Origin: Macrobrachium rosenbergii
Taxonomy: Eukaryota > Arthropoda > Malacostraca > Decapoda > Palaemonidae
Assembly (NCBI RefSeq): GCF_040412425.1
Contig: NC_089766.1
Location: 48,654,797-48,718,796, forward strand
Direction of reading: 5' to 3'
DNA: 64,000 nt
Position 1 is the first letter of the stretch; every line of letters starts with the position of its first letter. The position numbers and the translations under genes are program-made. Positions 10,433 to 21,769 of this stretch are shown piece by piece. The notes beneath the pieces were generated by a model, which searched no databases, had not been told where the DNA came from, and worked only from the letters and a program-made list of their open reading frames with translations.

Positions 10433-10898
10433 CATCCATTTGAACGTTTTGCCTAACGATTATTTCCACGCAAACTTTCGTCACTAAAGATAAAGATTCT
10501 CCGTTCGTTTTTAACGGAATGCAAAATTCCGCAAATGTTTTTTATTTTTTTTGCTCTAAACTGAAAGCAACTTACCTAATGCTTTTTTTTTAATGGAGTG
10601 AAACTTTTCAATTTCAATGTCGTCCACGGGAGATGCCAGCTGAACGATAACCGATCTGTTCCTATCACGCGACGCAACGCGAATGCACTCCACTTTGTAC
10701 CCAGCGCTCGAAGCACTAATTAGAACTATCAATAAATGCGCCTATTTACGGAATATTTGTATTGATGGACGACGGCGACATTTGTCAAAATTGTGTTTTG
10801 TATCCTCATTATACGAGAAGCGCATTACAAAAAAATTTGGCCAAGGTTGTTCGTGATAATATCAAATAGTGGGACTGCATGCCATCCGCCATCTCTCC
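10433..10898. other. No gene seen; low-copy DNA
   Basis: No repeat family is recognised. The stretch at 10620-10770 has more CpG than its surroundings but no convincing open frame. Confidence 0.5.
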
Positions 10899-10899
10899 A

Positions 10900-10958
<59 letters not shown>

Positions 10959-11041
10959 TGTTGTTGCTGCTCATATAATACATAAAATTGTAGATCAATA
11001 TATATCCGTACTGTCTCACACAAAACATTACTGAGCGGGGA

Positions 11042-11095
<54 letters not shown>

Positions 11096-11215
11096 GCTGA
11101 TGTTGCTGCTGCTCATAATACATACATCTGTATATCAATATATATGCATACTGCCCCACAAAAACATTACTGAGCGGGGAACGCTCTCTATCTCTCTCTC
11201 TCTCTCAGCAAAAAT
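10899..11215 (+). repeat. Tandem duplication of a (CT)n array plus ~92 bp spacer
   Basis: Each unit is a (CT)n run followed by CGTGCTGNTGTTGCTGCT, TATCAATATATAT and ACATTACTGAGCGGGGA. Units run 10899-11045 and 11046-11184, and a third CT run starts at 11185. Confidence 0.9.
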
Positions 11216-11289
11216 TTATAGAAAACGACACCATTATTTTACATTTTATGCGCATGCGTATAATGATAATCATTCATCTGTCCTTATTA

Positions 11290-11505
11290 CCGAATAGAAC
11301 ACAAGAATTTAGGCCCAAAGGCCAAGCGCTGGGACCTATGAGGTCACTCTGCGCCGAAAGGGAAATTGACAGTCAAAGGTTTGACAGGTGTAACAGGAGG
11401 AAAACCTCACAGCAGTTGCACTATGAATCAATCATTAGGAGAAGGTTAAGGAAAGTAAGATGGAAGAGAGAGAATACGAACGGAGGTACAGTAAAAGGAA
11501 GCCCT
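11290..11505 (-). repeat. SINE-like retroposon A, 5'-truncated
   Basis: The tail-side part is intact (GGCCAAAGGCC-type hairpin and AGCGCTGGGACCTATGAGG). The copy breaks at GTACAGTAAAAGGAA, so the GTGCACC hairpin half is missing. Confidence 0.85.
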
Positions 11506-11967
11506 TCTTATTTAACACGTACGAATATACATATACACACACACAAACTGTCAAAGCGATTAGACTAGAACAGACATAGAATAACATAAGACACCACAAC
11601 GAGCTTCAAAACAAAGACAAAAATACTTCCATTCACCATCATGAAAACACACTAATAAACACAAAAAAAGTTGTCGAAAGGAAAAACCCCACGGACGGCA
11701 ATATCAGTCTTTGTTTGAGAGGGATCATTATACGAACTGCAACACCGCCATTAGTCAAATCCCGGACGATATATTAGGCACAGTAAACTTCCAGCCTGAC
11801 ACGTCACGGCTGATCGGAATGCAAGTTGATTTACAGCCACCCGGAGGCAATTAGTCCGCGGGAAAAATGCAAATTCCCGGCATCTGACATTTCTGTCTCC
11901 ATTTAGGACGCTTTTTTTTTATTTTTTAGTTTTTAGGTCGGTTGAAGCTTACCTTGGAGAGTCACGG
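11506..11967. other. No gene seen; low-copy DNA
   Basis: No repeat family is recognised and open frames are short. Confidence 0.5.
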
Positions 11968-12056
11968 ATGAACTGGTAAAATTCTTATCGTTCGGATGAA
12001 CTGGAAAAATTCTTATTGTTCAGATCAAATGGAAAAATTCTTATCGTTCGGACTAA
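11968..12056. repeat. About 34 bp tandem repeat, 3 units
   Basis: The unit is close to GATGAACTGGAAAAATTCTT followed by ATCGTTCG. It lies directly upstream of a long AT array. Confidence 0.8.
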
Positions 12057-12074
12057 CGGTTTTCGATTAGAGTG

Positions 12075-12076
<2 letters not shown>

Positions 12077-12160
<84 letters not shown>
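12077..12160. repeat. (AT)n microsatellite
   Basis: A long self-complementary AT run. Confidence 0.97.
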
Positions 12161-12161
<1 letters not shown>

Positions 12162-12179
12162 TATATACATGTATATGTG

Positions 12180-12390
12180 TGTGTGCGTGTACATAAATTT
12201 TAATGTAATCTGTCAGCTTTATAAGTAATTCACAATGCTCTCGAACACACAATGGACATTAAATACCATTTATTTCGATTGAAAGGAATTCAATTTTTGC
12301 CATTAGATGGTGATCAGGATTCGACTACTTACAATCGAAATATGGCCTCTTTTTCCAAAAATATTTATCTATCTATTTGTATATATACAT
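12180..12390 (+). repeat. AT-linked repeat E, copy 1
   Basis: It shares TGTAATCT...TCAGCTTTAT, TTGAAAGGAATTCAATTTTT and TGATCAGGATTC in the same order with the reverse complement of 16496-16700. Both copies have an (AT)n array at the same end, so the array belongs to the repeated unit. Confidence 0.75.
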
Positions 12391-12419
12391 GTGAGAAGAA
12401 ACCGTTTTATATTACTTGT

Positions 12420-13115
12420 CGCATCTCTCACACCATCTCCTTGTCCCATGAAATTCCTCATCTTTCCTTGTCCCATCAAATTCCTCATCCTTCCTCATCA
12501 CATCAAATTCTCATCTCATCTTCTCATCTTTCCCATCAAAATCCTCATCTTTCCTCGTCCCATCAAATTCCTCATCTTTCCTCGTCCCATCAAATTCCTC
12601 ATCTTTCCTCGTCCCATCAAATTCCTCATCTTTCCTCGTCACATCAAATTCCTCATCTTTCCTCGTCCCATCAAATTCCTCATCTTTCCTCGTCACATCA
12701 AATTTCTCATCTTTCCTCCTCCCGTCAAATCAAATTCGTCCCATCAAATTCCTGATCTTTCCTCGTCCCATCAAATTCCTCATCTTTCCTCACCCATCAA
12801 ATTCTCTCATCTTTCCTTAGCATCTTCAAACTCAAATTCATCTTTCCTCGTCCCATCAAATTCCTTAGCCCTCATCTGTCCTCCTCATCCTCGTCGCATC
12901 AAATTCCTCATCTGTCCTCCTCCCATCAAATTCCTCATCTGTCCTCCTCCCGTCAAATTCCTCATCTTTCCCCGTCCCATGAAATTCCCCATCTTTCCTC
13001 GTCCCATCAAATTCCTCATCTTTCCTCGTCCCATCAAATCCCTCATCTTTCCTCTTCCCACCAAATTCCTCATCTTCCCTCGTCCCATCAAATTCCTCAT
13101 CTTTATCTTTATTTG
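12420..13115 (+). repeat. 27 bp minisatellite, about 24 units
   Basis: The unit is TCATCTTTCCTCGTCCCATC followed by AAATTCC. Because 27 is a multiple of three and the unit lacks stops in several frames, it opens a 277-codon frame (12307-13140) with a nine-residue repeat (PRPIKFLIF) and long frames in others. Indels at 12510-12535 and 12720-12900 change phase without creating stops. I read this as non-coding. Confidence 0.92.
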
Positions 13116-13639
13116 GCAGTGTTCTTTCTTGTTTCCATAACTTCCCGTGGGAAATCGGCTGAAGTTCGACTGAAGCACACCTCTGAGTTTTCCTTTCCTC
13201 CGAGTAAAGTGGTTTTAGTGCCTTTCATGCTGCAAATATTTCGGCCAATTTCCCTCTGAGAGCATAACATTTTCCATTACAGAGTTTTGCCTCCGGAAAT
13301 CAAATTGATTCATTCAATTGCACCTCATAATATTTCCATTTTTCACCACACTCAGATATTTTCTCTAAGACTTTCATGCATTTCAGTTCCATTCACATAA
13401 AGACTAAATAAACCCAGTGTGCTATTTTTGAAAGGATGTACTTGAAGCGTAATTTGGCAGTTGTAAGGAAGGCTTTCTCCTACGAGCAAATGCACAGGCA
13501 ACTGGATGATAACTCTGCTGCTATACATGGCAATTAAATAGTTCATTATAACATTTCCATCTTGCAAGCGATTGCATAGTTCGAGAGAATCTCCCACGAA
13601 TTTTGCCTGGCCAGTCTTCAATGGGGAGTTTCAGATTAC
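13116..13639. other. No gene seen; low-copy DNA
   Basis: No repeat family is recognised. An 89-codon minus frame at 13352-13621 has no feature I know. Confidence 0.5.
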
Positions 13640-13930
13640 TGAACTGAATTGAATACAGAATTTTGGCCAAAGGCCAAGCACTGGGACCTATGAGGTCATT
13701 CAGCACCGAAACGGAAATTGACAGTAAAATTGAAAGGTGTAACAGTAGGATTAATTGACTGATTAATTGTGGGTTATCTGGCGTCACAACTACCAGGGTC
13801 ACTGACGCCGACTGTAACAGTAGGAAAAACTCACAGTTGCACCATGAAACAATTATCAGGAGAGGGTGGAAAGTAAGAAGGAAGAAAGAGAATATGAAAG
13901 GAGGTACAGTAAAAGGAATGAAAGGGGTTG
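13640..13930 (-). repeat. SINE-like retroposon A, interrupted copy
   Basis: It starts with the GAATTGAATACAG tail side and ends at AATGAAAGGGGTTG, so the head side is missing. It is split at 13751-13812 by a short insertion with its own 13 bp duplication. Confidence 0.85.
13751..13812 (-). mobile_element. Short (62 bp) retroposon with 13 bp duplication
   Basis: The insert is flanked by TGTAACAGTAGGA at 13738-13750 and 13813-13825. Other family A copies have a single GTGTAACAGGAGGAAAA at this place, which shows the empty site. Read on the minus strand the insert starts GTCGGCGTCAGTGACCC, continues TGTGACGCCAG and ends in an AATTAATCAGTCAATTAA tail. A related copy lies at 10366. Confidence 0.8.
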
Positions 13931-14208
13931 ATTTTTGCCACAGCTGTCATGCCCTCGCAGTGCCTTGGAAATGCTAGAGTACATCTGGTGACTGCAGTTC
14001 AAAGATCAATAAACAGCTTTCCAGTCCCACGGAAATACGCGAACCACCACCCTCCATTTCTCTCCCACGAGCTTATCGGAATGCAAGTTCACTCGCGAAG
14101 ACGCCCTTTCAAGATAACGAACGGCATTCCCGGAGCTTGCGGGAAATGCATTGCTTCGCTCCGAGGAGCAGCGCTCTCCGAACTCTATAGACGCTAGGGA
14201 AGCCTCGG
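13931..14208. other. Low-copy DNA with small open frames
   Basis: Open frames lie on both strands (89 codons at 13928-14197 plus; 74 codons at 14006-14230 minus). The second runs into the foldback element. I recognise no protein. Confidence 0.4.
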
Positions 14209-14485
14209 TATGAATCCGGTATGTATCCACCCATGGCGGAAGCTCCTTGAGACGCCGTGTTTAGTACTAGCTCCTCGGGGAACAAAGTATTATATACACC
14301 CATTTCTATTATTCATATAATTTGTCGACCATACAATGTAGAAATGGGTGTATATAACACTTTGATCCCCAAGGGGCTAGTATAATAGAAATGGGTGTAT
14401 ATAATCCTTTGATCACCGAGGGACTGGTACTAAACACGGCGTCCCAAGGAGCTTCCGCCATGGGTGGATACATACCGGATTCATA
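14209..14485. mobile_element. Foldback MITE with 103 bp inverted arms
   Basis: The arms at 14209-14311 and 14383-14485 are inverted copies with about seven mismatches. The element is bounded by TA on both sides (GG-TA-TGAATCCGG ... CCGGATTCA-TA-CTG), as for Tc1/mariner-type MITEs. The 71 bp centre holds a partial third copy of the AGAAATGGGTGTATATAA motif. No transposase is present. I see no second copy in the window. Confidence 0.8.
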
Positions 14486-14929
14486 CTGAACACCTCTGCA
14501 TTCATCAGTTTAAGCAACCTCTTCTGTCTTGCCCCTTTTGGCAGTAGTGAATTACCCGTTTTCTATACAGACGCCACCCTACTTACGAACATTCAACTTA
14601 CGAACATTCAGAGATACAAACAAACGGGATCGCAAATTGAAATTGTGTTCGGAGCACTCACCTTTGCCACCCGTAAGTTTAAATTTTGTTTTGCGCGCCT
14701 ATTCTGTACGTACAGCGCAGTATTACCGGTGCATTGTGTGTTTTTGGATGAAAAGACGTACAGGACAGTGTTGATTTTATATCATACTGTCCTTAGATAG
14801 GCATGAAGAGTACATTAACCAACTTGCAAACAATTCAATATAAAACTGGCCGTCCAGGAAAGTAACTTCGTTTGTAAGTGAAATGGTGTTTGAGTCGCCA
14901 CCTCTAGCTGCTGGCAAGACCTTAGGAAA
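14486..14929. other. Low-copy DNA
   Basis: It includes a direct double motif ACTTACGAACATTCAACTTA at 14579-14610, but no complete element boundary that I can define. Confidence 0.45.
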
Positions 14930-15340
14930 TCTTGGAAATCCTTCAGAAGACTTAGACCTTAAGAACACCTTGGAAATCCTTCAGGAGACCTTAAGACACC
15001 TTGGAAATCCTTCAGGAGCCCTTAAGGACACCTTGGAAATCCTTCAGAAGACCCTAAGGACACCTTGGAAATCCTTCAGAAGACCTTAAGAACACCTTGG
15101 AAATCCTTCAGGAGAGTTAAGGACACCTTGGGAATCCTTCATGAGACCATAAGGACACCTTGGAAATCTTTCAGGAGAGTTAAGGACACCTTGGAAATCC
15201 TGCAGGATACCTTAAGGACACCTTGTAAATCCTTCAAGAGAGTTAAGGACAACTTGGAAATCCTTCAGGAGACCTCAAGGACACCTTGGAAATCTTTCAG
15301 GAGAGTTAAGGACACCTTTGAAATCCTTCATGAGATCTTA
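14930..15340. repeat. 31-32 bp tandem repeat, about 13 units
   Basis: The unit is AAGGACACCTTGGAAATCCT followed by TCAGGAGACCTT, with a second variant ending GGAGAGTT. The variants partly alternate. The 105-codon open frame at 15065-15382 is a product of the repeat. Confidence 0.92.
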
Positions 15341-15587
15341 ACTTTCTTCAAATCCTTAAAATTTTCATTGGAAATATTTTAATTCTATTATTTTTTATCT
15401 TGTGTTATACAGATATCTGTCAGCTACAAGAAACCTAAAGAAACAACGCCAATTAGTCCACGCTCACCTTTATCTACAAATCCTCTAACTCAAAATGAAA
15501 ATATCATCTTGTGTTAATTTTTCTTTTTTATCCAATGCTTGTCAACGGTTAGACCTGAAGTTTAACTCAAGAACAAACTCTATCACA

Positions 15588-15998
15588 CTATATTACTTCC
15601 CGCTCTTCAGGCGATTCAGACTTTGAACGTGGAGTACAGAGCAAGGCAGTATATTGCTTCACTGACAAAAGTGGTGTAAATAAAATGGAAATGAAATAAG
15701 CTGCCTGTGACTTCAATTCTCGAATGTTGTCACGGATTGCAGCACAATACACCTTTGGTTTCCATCTTTGAAAAGGCATCGAAGTCAACAGACTGTGCTT
15801 TGTTGAAGATTTATAACAAAATCTTTCCTTCCATTTTTCGACAGGACAGCGCCCCCGTGTCAGAAAAGTGACCAGTGCCGAGAGATACTCACAAAGAAAT
15901 GATTTACCTGACTGCAGGAACACATAGCTGACAATAAAAAAACTACTTAAAAATAAAACGATTGCTAACATCAAAACAGTACCAAGTATTAAGCTCAC
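15588..15998 (-). CDS. Unrecognised open frame, 136 codons, possible membrane segment
   Basis: This is the longest open frame here not built from tandem repeats. Residues about 3-27 (starting SLILGTVLMLAIVLFLSSFF) are strongly hydrophobic, as in a signal anchor. The rest is mixed, with K/R-rich stretches and scattered cysteines, and ends PEEREVI. I recognise no family. No promoter, polyadenylation signal or splice partner can be defined. A CAG/GTAAAT donor-like site lies inside the frame on this strand. In AT-rich DNA an open frame of this size can be chance, so I do not claim a gene. Confidence 0.15.
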   Translation of the reverse strand: MSLILGTVLMLAIVLFLSSFFIVSYVFLQSGKSFLCEYLSALVTFLTRGRCPVEKWKERFCYKSSTKHSLLTSMPFQRWKPKVYCAAIRDNIRELKSQAAYFISILFTPLLSVKQYTALLCTPRSKSESPEEREVI

Positions 15999-16239
15999 AA
16001 AATAATGCTCACAAATAATGACTGGGTATCAAAGGTCAAAGCAACGTTTACGAACAGGAGAGTCGTTGTTGATCTCTCGAAAACAACGGTGTTTTAAAAA
16101 GTGACTCAGGGGAAACAATACATTAGTATGAAACTACAAATAACATGGTGAAAGAAACTCGCTGAAAATATCATTGGGTACCAGCGTAAGATACGAGGCT
16201 CAAAAACGATGAAAGCAATCCGGATATTTTTGTGACTGA

Positions 16240-16310
16240 ATCTCTGTCTGTCTGTCTCTCTCTCTCTCCTTGATATATATATTTATATATATATAATGTA
16301 ACTATATATA
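16240..16310 (+). repeat. (TCTG)n, (CT)n and short AT repeats
   Basis: A compound simple repeat of TCTG and CT units, followed by short AT runs. Confidence 0.85.
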
Positions 16311-16495
16311 TTACCTGTAAGTGATGGATATATTAGACAGGCAGAAGTCAGGACGGGACACAACAAAAATGGCAAAATGATCAGAAGATCCTAGGAAGAT
16401 GAAGACTACAGTTAGTGAATATAAATAACGAAGAATTGGATAACATGCGAGGATGCGAGGCTTTCTCAACCAGAAACCTATTACTAAAACATAAA

Positions 16496-17083
<588 letters not shown>

Positions 17084-18129
17084 CGATTCCCAAAAGCTAT
17101 TTAACAAGTTCTCGATTCCCAAAGGCTATTTTAACAAGTTCTCGATTCCCAAAGGCTATTTTAACAGGTTCTCGATTCCCAAAAACTATTTAACAAGTCC
17201 TCGATTCCCAAAAAACTATTTAACAAGTCCTCGATTCCCAAAAAACTCTTTAACAAGTTCTCGATTCCCAAAAACTACTAAACAAGTTCTCGATTCCCAA
17301 AGGCTATTTAACAAGCTCTCGATTTCCAAAGTCTAATTAACAAGTTCTCGATTCCCAAATACTAATTAACAAATTCTCGATTCCCTGAGACTATTTAACA
17401 AGTCCTCGATTCCCCAAGACTATTTAACAAGTTCTCGATTCCCAAATACTATTTAACAAGTTATCGATTTCCAAAAACTATTTAACAAGCCCTCGATTCC
17501 CAAAGTCTATTTAACAAGTTCTCGATTCCCAAATAGTATTTAACAAATTTTCCATTCCCAAAGTCTATTTAACAAGTTCTCATTCCCAAAAAACCTATTT
17601 AACAAGTTCTCAATTACCAAAAACTATTTAACAAGTTCTCGACTCCCAAAAAAACTCTAATTAACATGTTCTCGATTCCCAAAAACTCTTTAACAAGTTG
17701 TCAATTCCCAAAGTCTAATTAACAAGTTCTCGATTCCCAAAAAACTATATAACAAGTCTCGATTCCCAAAAAAAACCCCTAATTAACAAGTTCTCGATTC
17801 CCAAAAACTAATTACCAAGTCCTCGGTTCCCAAAAAACTATTTAACAAGTGCTCGATTCCCAAAAACCATTTAACAAGTTCTCGATTCCCCAAAAAAAAC
17901 TCTAACAAGTCCTCGATTCCCAAAAACTATTTAACAAGTCCTCGGTTCCCAAAAAACTATTTAACAAGTTCTCGATTCCCAAAGACTATTTAACAAGTTC
18001 TCGATTCCCAAAGACTATTTAACAAGTCCTCGATTCCCAAAAACTACTTAACAAGTTCTCAATTCCCACAGACTATTCAACAAGTCCTCGATTCCCAAAA
18101 ACTATTTAACAAGTTTTCGATTCCCAAAA
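17084..18129. repeat. 29 bp satellite, about 36 units
   Basis: The unit is TTAACAAGTTCTCGATTCCC followed by AAAAACTAT. Length varies mostly in the A-run (3 to 8 A). Single-base variants (CGGTTCCC, AAGTCC, CTAATTAAC) recur in non-adjacent units, indicating local unequal exchange. It abuts a second satellite at 18130. Confidence 0.95.
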
Positions 18130-18985
18130 AAATAAAAGTAAAAAAAGGTTTTATTTTTACAATAAAGTAAAAAAAAACAGGTGTTTTATTTTTATAATAA
18201 GGAAATTTTTGTATTTTTGTATTAAAGAAATTTTTTTTATTTTCATAATAAAGTGAAAAAAGTTGTTTTATTTTTGTAATAAAGTAAAAAAAAGTTGTTT
18301 AATTTTATAAAGAAAAAGAAACAGGTGTTTTTTTTTTTATAAAATATAAAACAGTTGTTTTATTTCTATAATAAAGAAAAAAGTTGTTTTATTTTTATAA
18401 TAAAGTAAAAAAAGTTTTATTTTATAATAGAGTAAAAAACAGTTGTTTTATTTTATAATAGAGTAAAAAACAGTTGTTTTATTTTCATAATAAAGTAAAA
18501 AAGTTTTTTCTTTTTATAATGAAGTAAAACCCCAACTGTTTTACTTTATACTAAAGTAAAAAAAAACAGTTGTTCTATTTTTATAATAAAGTAAAAAACA
18601 GGTTTTATTTTCTTCCAAAAGTAAAAAAACAGTTGTTTTTTATAATAAAGTAAAAAATAGTTTTTTATTTTTATAAAGAAAAAAGTTTTATTTTTATAAT
18701 AAAGCAAAAAAGTTTTTATAGTTGAGTAAAAAACAGTTGTTTTTGATAATAAAATAAAAAACCAGTTGTTTTATTTTCTTAGCAAATAAAAAAACCATTG
18801 TTTATAATAAACTAAAAAAACTATTATTTTTATAATAAAGTAAAAAAAAAGGTCGCTTTATTTTTATAAAAGTAAAAAATTTGTTTTATTTTTATAATAA
18901 AGAAAAAAAGTTGTTTTATTTTAAAATAAAGTAAAAAAAACAGTTGTTTTACTTTTTAATATCATTTCTATAAAAAAAGTAAAAA
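18130..18985. repeat. AT-rich satellite, about 32 bp unit
   Basis: The unit is close to GTTGTTTTATTTTTATAATA followed by AAGTAAAAAACA. Units vary in homopolymer length. Because A-rich and T-rich halves are partly complementary, each unit can fold on itself. Confidence 0.88.
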
Positions 18986-19845
18986 AAAAAATAATAATAA
19001 ACCCTTCATTTGTGAAACGTCACCGTCACATCTTTAACTACATTCAATCCCTGCATTTCCGCTCCCTGTGCAATCCTTTCACCTCCACCCAGCCACTTTA
19101 ATTCGGTCGTTCCGAAACTTTCTTCCTCCCTGCAAGACATGTCTCTATTTGTCAAGTCTTATTCATGTCCCGTTCCTTCGTTACCCTCAAGGGGGGTTGC
19201 AACCCCCCCGCCCCCACTCCCCCCCCCCGGGGGCTTCTTTCCAATTCCTTATCCTTCCCATGGAGGAACTTTTCCGTATCCCTTCCAGGAAATATCAGTC
19301 TCCCTTCGTCGATATTGCCAATTGATGCTTCCCTTCTCCGTCCCTTTTTCAGTCCTCAACCGAAACCTTCCACCCACCTTCCTACTTCAGGCTGCGAGGT
19401 GTTATTTTTCTTTCCCTGTCTCCTCTCCCAACCGCCATCTTTTTTTTTTTGGGGGGGGGGGGCTCGTTTTTTCTTGGTTATTTCTTTTCGCCCCCGTTTC
19501 ATCTGTCTCTTGGCAATACCGACCACAGTTTTCTGAAATACAGTCGGTATACAACGGCGGCTTTAAATTATTGTTCGGTTGAAGCTTGTGGTTTCTTAGC
19601 TTCATTCGTTTAAAGAAAATGTCATCCCATTGCTAATTATTATTCACAGAGATGTAATTATCATTAAAAACTTGAATAAACATTCGAGATATCTGAAGTC
19701 CCATTCAGCAGTTTAAAACTTCCATTCAGGGAACTGAAATCATCATTCACTCTTCAAATTGTCAGCGACCAGACTAAAACTAGTAGACAATGTTTTGAAA
19801 CCCTTTCCAAGGCTGGCTTGATTTTTCACTCAATTAGCAGGAAAT
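18986..19845. other. Pyrimidine-rich low-copy region, no supported gene
   Basis: Three overlapping plus-strand frames are open (85, 147 and 123 codons between 19068 and 19582), which reflects the stop-poor pyrimidine-rich strand. C-runs at 19200-19235 and a G-run at 19451-19462 are present. The predicted products are Pro/Phe-rich and not recognisable. Confidence 0.5.
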
Positions 19846-20090
19846 ATTCCTAAAATGGAAGACTGCAGTATCTGTAAAATTACAAAACTGAGAAAAATGG
19901 TAGATACTCCCTTGCCTTACTACTCCTTTTGCAGATACTGCAAATGGGACCCCCTAATTACTCTTGGAAAGCATTGAAGGATCATTCTGAAACTGCAGTA
20001 ACTTGCGTATTAGTATTTCACGAGCCCAAAAGGTGGCATATCTCAACTTCGAAAATTTTGCAGATACTTTAATTTTCCATTTTAGGGCAG
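19846..20090 (+). mobile_element. MITE D, copy 2
   Basis: It ends with TTCCATTTTAGGGCAG. The left end is slightly degraded (TTCCTAAAATGGAA). The interior matches the copies at 1764 and 30856. Confidence 0.75.
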
Positions 20091-20505
20091 AAACATCCCT
20101 AAAAAGGCTGAACTTATCACTCACGACGCCGAGGCAACACTTCGACAGGTTGATGAATACGCATAACATACCAAGACTCATAACGTAAACTTTCTGATGA
20201 AGTACAAACCTACATATAGACGTTTCTATTCAAAAACCTCCACGAGAAATTCTGTGCTGACAAGTCTCCTCTTGTAAATTGTATCAGACTTTTGGGGTAA
20301 AGGGGACGAAGAGGAATATATTTCCCGGTGATACAACATCCAAGAGTGTATCTGACAAGAGCAAAAGGGCCTAAGGTCTCGCTTCCATTCTGGTGGTATC
20401 TTTTCGCTGGAAATTGTGACACGGTATTTCTCTCGGTTCTAATTCTGCGGGAACTGGAACGCATCGTCAAAAAGACAAAAGGGAGGGAGGGAGTGAATGC
20501 TGATA
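20091..20505. other. No gene seen; low-copy DNA
   Basis: Small opposing open frames (86 codons at 20210-20470 minus; 70 codons at 20328-20540 plus) have no recognisable content. Confidence 0.5.
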
Positions 20506-20541
20506 TTTCATCCGGAGGTTATTTTTTTTTAAGTCTATGAG

Positions 20542-20617
<76 letters not shown>

Positions 20618-20694
20618 TGTTTCATCCGGAGGTTATTTTTTTAAGTCAATGAGAAAAAGAGGAGAGTCAGGCTAATGGAGAGAGAGAGAGAGTC

Positions 20695-20765
<71 letters not shown>

Positions 20766-20826
20766 TTTCATCCGGAGGTTATTTTTTTTAAGTCTACGAG
20801 AAAAAGAGGAGAGAAAGAGTCAGGCT

Positions 20827-20889
<63 letters not shown>

Positions 20890-20952
20890 TGTTTCATCCT
20901 GATGTTATTTTTTTTAAGTCTATGAGAAATAGAGGAGAGAAAGAGTCAGGCT

Positions 20953-21010
<58 letters not shown>
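20506..21010 (+). repeat. Higher-order (GA)n array, about 4 composite units
   Basis: Each unit is a (GA)n run plus TGTTTCATCCGGAGGTTATT, AAGTCTATGAGAAAAAGAG and GAGTCAGGCTAATGGAG. Spacer copies begin near 20506, 20619, 20763 and 20888. The spacers are nearly identical, while GA length differs between units. Confidence 0.92.
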
Positions 21011-21013
<3 letters not shown>

Positions 21014-21289
21014 CACATCAGATGAATCGACCCAGTTCTAACTAGTCTGAAGATTATTACCTCGTCGAAGTTTGGAGTGAAAAAATAAAAAAGAATGAAA
21101 AACTAACATTGGCAACTTCGTACCTTAACACAATATGGACACTGAAGCTCAGCAACTGAGCAGTGCACACATGTTCTTAGAACAAGCCGCTGAAGACACT
21201 AATGGACGATCGTTACTAAAATAAGCATAACAGAAAATAGCGACAGAAAGAAGCCTCTGGAACGGGCGCCACTTTTACGATTCCCAATA
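21011..21289. other. No gene seen
   Basis: Short low-copy stretch. Confidence 0.5.
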
Positions 21290-21523
21290 GTGCATTACTA
21301 ATGCATTAATACCCTAATGCTATTCCCCTTACGTTTTAATAGTTTTTTATGTATTCATTTAGTTATTAATTTATTTTCTCTTTGTAATAAGTGAGAACTC
21401 TTTTTTTCTGTATTTCACTTTATCTTATCTTACTTTATGACGAGCACCATATTCTTTGGAAGCTTGAATTTCAAGTCAATGGCCCCTTTGGTGGGCTTGT
21501 TCCATATGAATAAGGTTCATCTT

Positions 21524-21588
<65 letters not shown>
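21290..21588 (+). repeat. LINE-tail repeat, family B, with (AAT)n tail
   Basis: It starts TGCATTACTAATGCATTAAT, keeps the AAGCTTGAATTTCAAG and TTGGTGGGCTTGTTCC segments, and ends with (AAT)n at 21528-21588. Confidence 0.85.
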
Positions 21589-21769
21589 GAGTGCTATTTG
21601 ATAACCAGAAAGAATCTGATCAATCAAACTGGTGAGAAAGCTTTCATTTTTCCCTTGAAGCTTGGCAAAACTCAAATGACTTCTCTATATCCCCAACTGA
21701 TCTGGCTATTACGGATCTGTTTAATATCCCAGGAACCAAAAGCATGTTGGAAAAGGGTTCAGGAACCCA

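Noticed and set aside
17084..18129. Regular short repeats that might suggest a CRISPR array (also 7175-7430)
   Set aside because: Units are directly adjacent with no unique spacers, and the genome is eukaryotic. This is a tandem satellite.
19068..19582. Three overlapping open frames of 85-147 codons
   Set aside because: All three plus frames are open at once in a pyrimidine-rich strand, with Pro/Phe-rich products; this is compositional and not coding.
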